NCBI GenBank assembly: GCA_030425425.1
Contig: JAUIAO010000011.1
Location: 1-64,000, forward strand
Length of the DNA: 64,000 nt
Source: Bacteroidia bacterium
GTDB lineage: Bacteria > Bacteroidota > Bacteroidia > Cytophagales > Cyclobacteriaceae
Direction: 5' to 3'
A program made the position numbers and the translations under genes. Under the pieces are notes generated by a model, which was not told where the DNA came from, searched no databases, and was given only the letters and a program-made list of their open reading frames with translations. Below are positions 27,758 through 38,000 of the stretch, one piece after another; the first letter of the stretch is position 1; every line of letters begins with the position of its first letter.

Positions 27758-30700
27758 ATGGCGGTAAATTTTAATAAGAAAATATTGATCTATGTTTTCC
27801 TGATCATTGGGATCGTAGATTTTGGAATAGCACAGGGGAGAAGACTGTCAGGAACAGTAGCAGATGCAACCACAGGTGAATTATTACCTGGGGCAACCGT
27901 GCAAGAAAAAGGGACCACTAATGGTACCATTACAGATTTTAACGGAAACTTCGAAATGAAGCTCATTACGGCAGAGCCTGTAGTGGAAGTTTCATTCGTT
28001 GGATATATCAAACAAGAAATTTCAGTTGGAGATAAAAGTCAGCTTGATGTCAAACTGGAAATAGATGCAGAAGGACTTGAAGAAGTTGTGATCGTCGGAT
28101 TTGGTGAGCAGAAAAAAGCCAGTATGGTGAGCTCCATTTCTTCAGTGAACGTAGAAGCAATTAAGGTTTCATCATCCAACTTTACCAACTCCATAGCAGG
28201 TCAGGTGGCAGGTATGATCGCCTTTCAGCAGAGTGGTGAACCAGGAAATGGTAGTGATAACACTTCCTTCTTTATTCGAGGTTTATCCACTTTCGGATCT
28301 GGTAAGCAAGATCCATTGATTCTGATAGATGGGGTAGAGTCTACTCCTACAGATATGGCCAGACTTCAGGCAGATGATATTTCTGACTTTTCAGTATTGA
28401 AAGATGCAGCGGCTAGTTCTATCTATGGAGCAAGAGGAGCTAATGGTGTGGTTTTGATTAATACCAAACTTGGTAAGTCAGGAGCTGCGAAATATAGTTT
28501 TAGGGCAGAAAGTAGATTATCAACCAATACGAGAAACTTCCAGATGGCTGATAATATCACTTATATGTACATGGAAAATGAAGCCATTGCAGCCAGAAAT
28601 GCTGAGGCTTTACCAAGATATACGACAAATAAAATCCGATCAACTATAGCAGGTGAAGATCCATATCTTTTTCCCGATAATGATTGGATCGATCAATTGA
28701 TCAGACCATATACGGTAAACCAATCTTATAACCTCAATATCAGTGGAGGTACTGAAAAGGGAAGATACTATATAGCAGGTACTTACAATAGAGATAATGG
28801 TAATCTAAAGGTAGATCCGATCAATGACTTCAATAACAATATCAAGCTACAGAACTATTCTATTCGTAGTAATATTGATGTGGATTTGACTGAAAATACG
28901 CAGCTAATTACCAGAATATATGGTCAGTTTGATGACTATACTGGTCCGATTGGAGGAGATTTAAGGTCAATCACTGGTGAGAACCGATATGCAAATGGTG
29001 GTGAGTGGATTTTCCTCAATTCTATATGGAGTAATGCAGTGATGTTCCCGGCTACATTCCCTGCGGAGAAAGAACCATTTATCAACCATCCTTTATTTGG
29101 TACTAATATCGTTACTCAGGGTAATAGCATTGGAATATTAACCAATCCTTATGCACTAATGGTAAGGGGATATCAAACCTATAAGCGGTCCAATCTTATG
29201 CCGCAGGTGGAATTGAAACAAAAACTGGACTTTGTAACCCCGGGTTTAAGCTTCAGAGGAATGACGTATTTGAGAAGAGTTTCATTTTATAGACAAAACA
29301 GATCTTATAATCCGTTCTATTATATACCAATAGTAACGAGTTCTTCCGGAGATTATGAATTATTAGGTATCAATACTGGTACTAATTCGATATTCAACAC
29401 ACCTGAGCTAGCAGGTACGGAATACCTCAGTTACAATGAACAAGATAAGGATATAAACAGTCAGTTTTGGTTGCAGGCTGCGGTAGATTACAACCGTGAG
29501 TTCAAAGAAAAGCATAGTGTGGGCGGAATGATCCTTGCGTATATATCTCATTATGAAACTGGAAATGCAGGTGATTTGATTTCTTCATTGCCTAGTAGAA
29601 ATGCAGGAATTTCAGGAAGGTTTACCTATGCCTTTGACAGTAAGTACATGGCAGAATTAAACTTTGGATATAATGGATCTGAAAGATTTGATAGCAATAA
29701 CCGATACGGATTTTTCCCTTCTATGGGATTAGGTTATAACATTTCCAATGAGGACTTCTTCTCAGGAATCAAACGAACCATTTCTAATCTAAAGTTAAGA
29801 GCTACATATGGTGTTGTGGGTAATGATAAGGTTGGTAACAATGACCAGAGGTTCCTTTACCTGTCCAATGTCAATCTGAATGATGGTGGATACGGAGCTT
29901 CATTTGGTGAGAATGTAGGTGGTGTATATTATAGACCAGGTGTAGCAATTACCAGATATGCGAACCCGAATATTACATGGGAAACATCGAGACAAATCAA
30001 TCTCGGCTTTGATCTGGGGATGTTTGATAGTAAATTCAACTTGATAGCGGACTTTTTCCGTCAGTACAGAACCAACATTCTGCAAAATATAAGTAACGTA
30101 GATGCTACTTATGGTCTTCAGGTGATTCCTCAGTCAAGTTACGGTAAAGTAAATACACAGGGAGTTGATTTATCCTTAGATGGCCAGAAGAGATTATCCA
30201 AAGACCTCACGATGACTGTAAGAGGTACATTTACTTATTCTAGAAGTGAAATTGTGAAGGTTGATGAATTGGCTTACGGTGAGGATTTATCTCATCTGTC
30301 TAGAGTGGGTTATCCGGTAAGACAAGAGTGGGGTTATATCGCTGAAAGGCTATTCTATGATGATGAAGATGTAGCCAATTCTCCTCCACAGGAATTCAAT
30401 TCAGATCAGCAATTAAGAGGTGGCGATATCAAATACCGTGATATTACAGGAGATGGAGTAGTTAATACTGATGATAGAGTGCCTATTGGGTATCCTACAC
30501 AGCCTGAAATTATTTACGGATTTGGAGCTTCATTCCTTTATAAAGGATTTGATTTCAACTTCTACTTCCAGGGAGCGGCAAGGGTGTCATTCTTTGTAGA
30601 TCCGTGGAAAATATCACCATTTGTTCAAAATGGAGGACGACAGACAAGAGTATTACAGGCTATTGCTGATGATTATTGGTCTGAGTCTAATCCAAACCCT

Positions 30701-30991
30701 TATGCATTCTGGCCAAGGTTGAGTACTGAGCAGGTAGATTCTAATAATCAGACCTCTACTTGGTGGCTGAGAAATGGAGATTTCTTAAGATTGAAGCGGC
30801 TTGATATAGGCTACACATTTGAAAATGAGTTGTTAAACAAGGTAGGATTCAGAGGCGCCAGAGTTTATATGTCAGGAGTCAACCTGTTTTTGTTGAGTAA
30901 GTTCAAGATGTGGGATGTAGAAATGGGAGGAAATGGTTTGGGTTATCCAATCCAGTCTACATACACTTTAGGTTTGACATTGGACTTCTAA
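27758..30991 (+). CDS. susC: SusC/RagA-family TonB-linked outer-membrane transporter
   Basis: A 1077-residue TonB-dependent channel that imports oligosaccharides across the outer membrane together with SusD. After a signal peptide (YVFLIIGIVDFGIAQ) comes a carboxypeptidase-regulatory-like domain (LSGTVADATTGELLPGATV), then the linker motif EEVVIVGFGEQKKASMV and the plug (SIAGQVAGMIAFQQSG, then SFFIRGLSTFG and PLILIDGVES). The 22-strand barrel ends in a typical aromatic terminus (YTLGLTLDF). Length is normal for the family. susD follows after 12 bp. No STN domain precedes the carboxypeptidase-like domain, so direct FecR/sigma signalling through this receptor is not indicated. Confidence 0.95.
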   Translation: MAVNFNKKILIYVFLIIGIVDFGIAQGRRLSGTVADATTGELLPGATVQEKGTTNGTITDFNGNFEMKLITAEPVVEVSFVGYIKQEISVGDKSQLDVKLEIDAEGLEEVVIVGFGEQKKASMVSSISSVNVEAIKVSSSNFTNSIAGQVAGMIAFQQSGEPGNGSDNTSFFIRGLSTFGSGKQDPLILIDGVESTPTDMARLQADDISDFSVLKDAAASSIYGARGANGVVLINTKLGKSGAAKYSFRAESRLSTNTRNFQMADNITYMYMENEAIAARNAEALPRYTTNKIRSTIAGEDPYLFPDNDWIDQLIRPYTVNQSYNLNISGGTEKGRYYIAGTYNRDNGNLKVDPINDFNNNIKLQNYSIRSNIDVDLTENTQLITRIYGQFDDYTGPIGGDLRSITGENRYANGGEWIFLNSIWSNAVMFPATFPAEKEPFINHPLFGTNIVTQGNSIGILTNPYALMVRGYQTYKRSNLMPQVELKQKLDFVTPGLSFRGMTYLRRVSFYRQNRSYNPFYYIPIVTSSSGDYELLGINTGTNSIFNTPELAGTEYLSYNEQDKDINSQFWLQAAVDYNREFKEKHSVGGMILAYISHYETGNAGDLISSLPSRNAGISGRFTYAFDSKYMAELNFGYNGSERFDSNNRYGFFPSMGLGYNISNEDFFSGIKRTISNLKLRATYGVVGNDKVGNNDQRFLYLSNVNLNDGGYGASFGENVGGVYYRPGVAITRYANPNITWETSRQINLGFDLGMFDSKFNLIADFFRQYRTNILQNISNVDATYGLQVIPQSSYGKVNTQGVDLSLDGQKRLSKDLTMTVRGTFTYSRSEIVKVDELAYGEDLSHLSRVGYPVRQEWGYIAERLFYDDEDVANSPPQEFNSDQQLRGGDIKYRDITGDGVVNTDDRVPIGYPTQPEIIYGFGASFLYKGFDFNFYFQGAARVSFFVDPWKISPFVQNGGRQTRVLQAIADDYWSESNPNPYAFWPRLSTEQVDSNNQTSTWWLRNGDFLRLKRLDIGYTFENELLNKVGFRGARVYMSGVNLFLLSKFKMWDVEMGGNGLGYPIQSTYTLGLTLDF

Positions 30992-31003
30992 AAGTGAATA
31001 ATT

Positions 31004-32965
31004 ATGAGTAATCAAATTTATAAAATATTGAAAAGGGCTTTTAATTCACTTACCATAAAGGCGGTTGTAATTATTACGGTCTTTACGGGATGTGAAAAGT
31101 ACCTGGATGTAGTGCCTGACAATGTGGCTACAATAGACAATGCATTTACATTGAGGAATGAGGCTGAGAAGTATTTGTTTACACTCTATTCTTATCTTCC
31201 AAAGAACGGAGATGGCTGGTATAATGCTGGCTTGATGTCGGGAGATGAGATATTCTTACCTTATGCAATTCCTAATAGCTGGCATGCAGCCTTCCAGATT
31301 GCATTGGGTCAGCAAAATGCGAACAATCCACTGTTTGATGAATGGTCTGGTACCAGAAAAGGAGGAAACAGCGGAGCCAATAATGCCTGGAACCATCAGG
31401 AAATGTTTGATGGGATCAATCATTGTAATCGATTCATAGAAAACATTCGCATACCAGGGAATGTGGCCGACATGGATTCTTTAGAGATTGAACAGTGGGT
31501 TGCGGAAGCAAACGTGCTCAAAGCGTATTTCCACTTTCATTTATTTAAGATGTATGGACCTGTTCCAGTTTTGAGAGAGAATTATCCGGTAACACCAGAT
31601 CCTGTCATCAAAAGACAGCCTGTGGATTCTGTCGTAAATTATGTGGTAGAGCTGATCGATGAAGCAATGCCTAATTTGCCGCGAGTGCAAGCAAGCCAGA
31701 CAAGGTTGGGAAGGATGAATAAAGCGATAGCCTACGCGATTAAGGCGAAAACTCTCTTATATGCAGCGAGTCCTTTGTTTAATGGTAATGAAGATTATGC
31801 GGATTTTGTAGATCACGATGGAGTGCATCTTTTCCCTACGGAGTATGATCAGACGAAATGGGAAAAAGCCAGAGACGCATTGGCAGTTGCTATTGAAGCT
31901 GCAGAAAGTATTGATCATTATCTGTATAAGTATCAAAATGATACGCGCGATCTTTCAGAAGAGACTATTAAGGAATTATCATTTAGAAATGCGATTACAG
32001 GTCGATGGAATCCAGAGCATGTTTGGGGATTGGCCAATAGCTATTTCAACAATCAATTTCTTTGTATGCCGCCTCCAGAAAATAGTTCAGCTGATAGATT
32101 TAATCTTTGGGGGCAGTGGTGCGTTCCTCTGAAAATTGTGAAGCAATTCTATACGAAAAATGGTGTACCAATTGATGAAGACAATACGTTAGACTTCAAT
32201 AATTACATGGAGGTACGAAGAGCAACTCTTGATGAGCGGTATCATATCGTGTCTAGTGTGCCAACAGCCAGAATCAATTTTGATAGGGAACCAAGATTCT
32301 ATGCGAGTGTAGGATTTGACGGTGGTGTATGGTACATGGTTGATGCCAATGAAGATGCAGCGGACGAAGGAAATTACTATCTGAAGTGTAAAAATGGAGA
32401 CCGTGCTGGATTTGGGTTCTACAACGCATACAGTGAGACAGGATACTATGTGAAGAAACTTGTAAATGAGAATTCTTCTACCAACGAGAATATTGCCTGG
32501 AGAGAATATCCTTGGCCGGAAGTCAGATTGGCGGACTTGTATTTGATGTATGCTGAAACTTTGAATGAGACCGATGATTCAGAACTGGCAATGTATTATG
32601 TGGATACAGTACGTTCTCGTGCTGGTTTGGATGGTGTTGCGTTCTCTTGGACAAAATACTCAACCAACCCGTTCAAATGGAATAATAAGAGTGGTTTGAG
32701 AGAAATCATTCATCAGGAAAGATTGATTGAACTGGCTTTTGAAGGACACAGATTCTGGGATCTGAGGAGATGGAAAAAGGCTGCAGAGTATCTCAATCAA
32801 CCAATAACGGGGATGAATATCCGCGCTGAAACGGCAGAAGAATATAATATAGAAATTAAAACACCTTATGATCAGCGGTTTGTGGCACCGAGGGATTATT
32901 TATGGCCAATAGCCGTAAATGAAATCAGGAAGAATCCGAACCTTGTTCAAAACCCAGGATGGTGA
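31004..32965 (+). CDS. susD: SusD/RagB-family glycan-binding lipoprotein
   Basis: A 653-residue outer-membrane lipoprotein (lipobox Cys30 in VFTGCEKYLDV) that caps the SusC channel and binds glycan. The N-terminal SusD-like region (FTLRNEAEKYLFTLYSYLP), TPR-like helices (VAEANVLKAYFHFHLFKMYG) and the C-terminal RagB motif (RLIELAFEGHRFWDLRRWK, with LIELAFEGHRFWDLRRW diagnostic) are all present. It is longer than average (500-600), with extra sequence in the middle. It lies 12 bp after susC, and its last codons precede the next lipoprotein gene by 20 bp. Confidence 0.95.
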   Translation: MSNQIYKILKRAFNSLTIKAVVIITVFTGCEKYLDVVPDNVATIDNAFTLRNEAEKYLFTLYSYLPKNGDGWYNAGLMSGDEIFLPYAIPNSWHAAFQIALGQQNANNPLFDEWSGTRKGGNSGANNAWNHQEMFDGINHCNRFIENIRIPGNVADMDSLEIEQWVAEANVLKAYFHFHLFKMYGPVPVLRENYPVTPDPVIKRQPVDSVVNYVVELIDEAMPNLPRVQASQTRLGRMNKAIAYAIKAKTLLYAASPLFNGNEDYADFVDHDGVHLFPTEYDQTKWEKARDALAVAIEAAESIDHYLYKYQNDTRDLSEETIKELSFRNAITGRWNPEHVWGLANSYFNNQFLCMPPPENSSADRFNLWGQWCVPLKIVKQFYTKNGVPIDEDNTLDFNNYMEVRRATLDERYHIVSSVPTARINFDREPRFYASVGFDGGVWYMVDANEDAADEGNYYLKCKNGDRAGFGFYNAYSETGYYVKKLVNENSSTNENIAWREYPWPEVRLADLYLMYAETLNETDDSELAMYYVDTVRSRAGLDGVAFSWTKYSTNPFKWNNKSGLREIIHQERLIELAFEGHRFWDLRRWKKAAEYLNQPITGMNIRAETAEEYNIEIKTPYDQRFVAPRDYLWPIAVNEIRKNPNLVQNPGW

Positions 32966-32985
32966 TAGATCAAATAAATCAAGCA

Positions 32986-34212
32986 ATGAAAAATACTTAT
33001 TATATACTATTGATACTCTTCACTGTAAGCATGATATGGTCTTGCGGTGAAGATGTGGATGTACGCAAGCCAATAGAGTCCAGTTCTGCTAAACCAATGA
33101 ATGTTAGTGAGTTTAGCTATACCAGCCTGGCTGGTGCTGTGAAATTGAGCTATACATTGCCTGAAGACCCGAATGTGGCTCAGGTAGTAGTCGAATATAC
33201 CTTGGGAACAGGTAAACCGCGAACAGTTTCTGCTTCAGTCTATGTAGATCACATCATCTTGGATGGATTTAATGATGAGGATGTTCATGATATCGTAGTT
33301 TATACAATTTCTAAATCCAATGTGAAATCAGATGAAGCAATCACATCTGTAAAAGCGGGCAAGTCTGCGATATACAAAGTAAGTGAGTCTCTGGAGTTTT
33401 CTGATCAGTTTGGAGGATTCAATGTGGATATAGTGAACGTGGATACTGCAGTTATCACTTTGTTTATCATGGATAAAAATGAATTCGATGAATTTGAAGT
33501 AAATAACTTCATGAGTTTTGCTACTTCATTTCCAAAGTATACTAGAAGAGTTAGAGGGTTAGATACACTGGAATATACCTACAGATACTTTGTAATGGAT
33601 AAGTGGGAAAACTCTACAGACACAGTAGAAGTAACTGTAAATCCAATTTATGAGACGATAATGCCTACCTCTGGTTATGCTAGCTACAGACTACCAGGTG
33701 ATGCTCCTATGGTGACGAATGGTGCTGCAGTGGAGTATGCATGGGACAATGTGGTTGACAATTGGCCAAGTGCTTGTTTTACCAGTCAGGAATTAGGAGG
33801 TAAAGGACCACACATGGTCACCATTGATATCGGTGATACCCTCAGACTAAGTAGATTTTGGTATCGACCTTATCCAGAGTTCTGGTGGGATGCGTCCAAT
33901 ATTCAGTTTTTCTATTTGACCACAATGAGAGAATTTGAGTTCTACGGATCTATTTCTCCAAACCCTAACGGACAGCTGGATTCTACTTGGGTATTAATGG
34001 GTGAATTTGAGGTAATCAAACCATCGGGATCACCATATGGTGCTGATACACCGGAGGATATAGCCGTTGGTAGAGCCGGGCTGGATTATGAATTTGATGC
34101 GACATTCCCGAAAGTGAGATATGTGAGGATCAGATGTCTAAGAAATTGGGTTGATGGTACAGCGATGAACATCAACGAATGTAGATTTTATGGTGACCCT
34201 CGAAAAAATTAA
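32986..34212 (+). CDS. SusCD-associated lipoprotein (DUF4959/DUF5126/DUF5000 type)
   Basis: A 408-residue surface lipoprotein of the type found downstream of SusCD pairs. The ATG at 32986 gives a proper lipoprotein signal (YYILLILFTVSMIWSC, Cys20); the longer frame from 32959 would overlap susD. The N-terminal third resembles DUF4959 (a Fn3-like fold with LSYTLPEDPNVAQVVVEYT), the middle DUF5126, and the C-terminal domain DUF5000, a discoidin-like glycan-binding fold (CFTSQELGGKGPHMVTIDIG, end RFYGDP). Glycan binding at the cell surface is the likely role. Its TAA overlaps the next ATG by one base (TAATG), which suggests translational coupling. Confidence 0.85.
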   Translation: MKNTYYILLILFTVSMIWSCGEDVDVRKPIESSSAKPMNVSEFSYTSLAGAVKLSYTLPEDPNVAQVVVEYTLGTGKPRTVSASVYVDHIILDGFNDEDVHDIVVYTISKSNVKSDEAITSVKAGKSAIYKVSESLEFSDQFGGFNVDIVNVDTAVITLFIMDKNEFDEFEVNNFMSFATSFPKYTRRVRGLDTLEYTYRYFVMDKWENSTDTVEVTVNPIYETIMPTSGYASYRLPGDAPMVTNGAAVEYAWDNVVDNWPSACFTSQELGGKGPHMVTIDIGDTLRLSRFWYRPYPEFWWDASNIQFFYLTTMREFEFYGSISPNPNGQLDSTWVLMGEFEVIKPSGSPYGADTPEDIAVGRAGLDYEFDATFPKVRYVRIRCLRNWVDGTAMNINECRFYGDPRKN

Positions 34213-34928
34213 TGCAGTACAACATGGAAACTAAATTAAAAAGTAAAATAAGTAATGTGTTTTCTAGGGTCGTGGTACTGACGCTTGTACTTTTCACAGC
34301 GGCATGTACTGGCTGGGACGAATACAGGGACTACACAGAAAGTGGAGAAATTGTTTATCCGGGTAAAGTACAATCCTTAGAGATTTTTTCGGGTCATAAT
34401 AGAGTGCGCCTTATCGGAACATTAGGGCCGGATACTCGAGTGACCGAAATGAGAATTTTCTGGAATGATTTCAAAGATTCATTGGTAGTTGCTGTTACAG
34501 ACGAAATCAAATCAAGCGGATTTGATGAAATTGTGAGTGTTGATGAAGGGTTGCAGACATATACTCTTCATACCTATGATGAAAATGGAAATAAATCTCT
34601 TCCAGCTCAGGAAATTGGGGTAGCATATGGAGATAGATATCAGCTGCTGGTGAGTAATAAAGAAGTGGAGTCATCTTTCAATACTGATTCCAGTACACTC
34701 ATTATTTGGAAGCCAATAGATACTTCTACTGGAGCACAATATGTTTCAATTGATTATGAAGTGGAAGATGTTGCCATGAACCAGCAGGCTCCGGCATCAG
34801 AGGATACTACTGAATTGAAGGGATTGATTGTGACGGATTCTATCTTCTTTCATACGGTTTATCTTCCAAGAGAAGGATGCATTGATCTGTTCTATTCAGA
34901 TACGACAAAATATGACGTAGTAAGATAA
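34212..34928 (+). CDS. DUF4998-type SusCD-associated lipoprotein
   Basis: A 238-residue lipoprotein (Cys32 in LFTAACTGWDEYRDYTESG). The sequence EIVYPGKVQSLEIFSGHNRV and the following RMRIFWND-like stretch fit the DUF4998 family, which accompanies SusCD and DUF5000 proteins in PULs. It is probably a surface glycan-binding or scaffold lipoprotein. Start at 34212 overlaps the upstream stop; an in-frame ATG at 34224 is also possible. It ends the susCD operon, since a perfect terminator follows at 34951. Confidence 0.8.
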   Translation: MQYNMETKLKSKISNVFSRVVVLTLVLFTAACTGWDEYRDYTESGEIVYPGKVQSLEIFSGHNRVRLIGTLGPDTRVTEMRIFWNDFKDSLVVAVTDEIKSSGFDEIVSVDEGLQTYTLHTYDENGNKSLPAQEIGVAYGDRYQLLVSNKEVESSFNTDSSTLIIWKPIDTSTGAQYVSIDYEVEDVAMNQQAPASEDTTELKGLIVTDSIFFHTVYLPREGCIDLFYSDTTKYDVVR

Positions 34929-34950
34929 TTTTTAAATATTAGGGTATGAA

Positions 34951-34977
34951 AAATCCCGGCTTTGCCGGGATTTTTTT
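34951..34977 (+). terminator. Terminator of the susCD operon
   Basis: A perfect 10-bp GC-rich stem (AAATCCCGGC / GCCGGGATTT, loop TTT) runs into a seven-T tract. It lies about 22 bp after the DUF4998 gene and before the CotH gene. Confidence 0.95.
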
Positions 34978-35012
34978 ATTTCGTGCATTGTAAATGTATT
35001 TTAATTGAATTC

Positions 35013-38000
35013 ATGAAGAATGGTTTAAGAGGAATGATCTGGTATTGCATTTTGATTTTCATTTTGTCAAAAGCACATAGCCAATCCATTATCAATTTTG
35101 GAAGTAGTTACAAGTTCCTGAAAGGATCTTCTGACCTTTCTATAGACAACTGGCAATCTGATTCTTACAATGATGATGATTGGCAGAATGGCAGTTCTCC
35201 TTTTTGGTATGGTGATGGAGCCAATGGGACACTCCTCGATGATATGAGAAACAACTACACCACCTTGTTTCTAAGAGGTCGTTTCGACTTTACCCCAAAT
35301 GAAAATATTGAATCATTCAACTTAAGTACCGATTTTGATGATGGATTTGTAATCTGGATCAATGGTGCCAGAGTTCTTGAAAGAAATGCTCCTTCCGAAC
35401 TCTCTAAAGCTTCCACTGCTACAAATCTTCGCGAGTCGGGGAGTATTGAAACGATTTCCTTTGGGCCGGAAGAACTGAATCTAAAACAGGGGGGAAATAT
35501 CATCGCCATTCAGTGTCTCAACCAGTCTCTGACCAGCTCAGACTTATTCTTTGATGTTCAGATTATAGCAGAAAGAAAACCGGTGAATTTGAGTGACTCA
35601 TTGGCAGTATCTTATAGCCATGATGCAGGATTTTTTGATCAGCCGTTCCAAATGACTATGACCCCTCCAGAGGGGTATTCTTTTGTATATACCTTGGATG
35701 GAAGTAACCCTACTTCCTCGTCTACTGCTATTGCATCAAATAATGCCACCACAATTACCATCAATCCTACCTCTACAGCAAATAGAGGAGCCACGGCTGG
35801 CTATATTGTAAAAACAAGTGTAAAGGATCAGGAAAACAATTATTCTTTCCCTGTCTCCAAAACCTACTTGTTTGTAAATCAAGTTAAAAACCAATCTAGT
35901 TTGGCAAGTCCGTGGCCCCAGGAAACTAACATTAACGGACAAAGGATAGATTTGGATGTAGAGTCAGAGATCGCAAATCATGAGCAATACAAAGACTCAT
36001 TGGTGATTGCATTAAAGGCAATTCCTTCGATTTCTATTACTACTGATAACAAAAATCTTTTTGATCCGGCAACCGGGATTTTTGTCAATGCTCAGGGGCA
36101 CGGACCGGAATGGGAGCGAGATTGCTCGCTAGAATTATTGAATCCCGATGGGAGTGAAGGGTTTAGTGTAAACGCTGGTCTGCGAATTAGAGGTGGATAC
36201 AGCAGAAATGGTTCCAATCCCAAGCATGCATTCCGCTTGTTTTTTCGCGGTGAATATGGTGATTCCAAATTGAATTATCCACTCTTCGGAGACGAGGGAG
36301 TAGATGAATTTGATAAAATTGATTTCAGAACTTCTCAAAACTATTCCTGGGCCTATGATGGTGAAGAAAATGCGAGAAATACTTTTCTACGGGATGTGTT
36401 TAGCAGGGATATGCAGCGTGAAATGGGGAACCCATATTCAAGAAGTAGATATTATCATTTGTATTTGAATGGGGCGTATTGGGGATTGTTTATGACTCAG
36501 GAGCGCGCAGAGGCCAGATTTGCGGAGAGTTATTTTGGAGGGGATAAAGATGACTATGATGTAGTGAAAGTAACCACAGATGTTTGGCCATATCGCGTGG
36601 AGGCAACTGACGGAAACTTAGATAGCTGGTCAAGTATTTATGATCTCACATTGAACGGAAACTGGTCAGATCAGCAATATTTTTATCTGATTGGTAGAGA
36701 TGCAAATGGTCAGAAACTAGAGAATGGTCGTGTTTGGGTAGATATTGATAATCTGATAGATTATATGCTGGTGATTTTTTACACTGGAAATTGTGATGCT
36801 CCTGTTTCTTCATTTTCGAGGGATATGCCTAATAATTTCTATGCCATATTTAATCGAAACAATCCGAATGAAGGGTATCAGTTTATGGCACATGATTCAG
36901 AACATTCATTGATGTATGAGAGTGTTTATGCTTGTTCAGGCATTCATGAAAACCGGGTGGCTCTCTCCATGAATATTATCAATGGCCTGTATGGTTTTCA
37001 CCCTCAATGGTTGCATGACAAACTGAAGGGCTCCGCAGCATACAGGCAGCGGTTTGCTGACAGAACAGATTTGTTTTTTGGGAAACATGGCAAGTTGAAG
37101 GAAGACGATTTATTAGCTCTTTTTAATAAGCGTGCAGAGGAGATTGATGAAGCGATCATAGCAAATTCTTTGCGCTGGGGCGGATCACAAACTTATCCTC
37201 CAAGAACCAAAGAAACCTGGCTTTCAGAGGTCAATAAAACTCGTGAGCAGTTTTTTCCATTTAGATCGGAGATTGTCTTGAACCAACTCGTAAGGGCAGG
37301 GTTATATTCAGAAATTGGCACACCAGAGGTGCTGATTAATGATACGATCACTTCACTATCTAAAATTAAAATTCAGGAGCCGCAGACCATAATTTTAAAG
37401 AATGATGGAGGTGGAGTGCTCTATTATACGATGGATGGTACTGATCCAAGATCAGTTGATGGTACACCAAGCGAATTTGCAATATCCTCTTCTGTTGCAG
37501 TGGAGTTGGAAATAGATCAAAGTACGATTCTGAAAATCCGTACTGAGGTAGTAAAAGATTGGAGTCCAATTAGAGAGTTTTCGATCAAAGATCTTCGAGA
37601 GGATTTAGGAAATATTAAGATTACAGAATTACATTATCATCCAGAGGATGAGCTGGTTGGGAATGATACCATCAACGGAAAAGAATTTGAATTCATTGAG
37701 TTTATAAATAATGGAACTACGTCACTCGATCTTTCAGGTGTTCATTTAGATTCTGCCATATTTTATGAATTTCCAGAACAGACCATTCTTCAACCAAATG
37801 AAATTTATGTAATAGCATCCTCCATTTCTCATTTTTGGAAAAGGTATGGTTTAGAACCTAATGGACAATTTGATGGGAGCCTTTCAAATAGTGGTGAGCA
37901 GCTAATTATGGTTGATTCAGAGGGAAATGAACTACTGAATTTCTATTATTCGGATGATGAACCCTGGCCTACTAATGCGGATGGTGACGGTTATTCTTTG

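Noticed and set aside
30990-32990. STN/FecR-type signalling through the SusC
   Set aside because: The SusC begins with the carboxypeptidase-regulatory domain directly after the signal peptide; no STN domain or FecR gene is visible.
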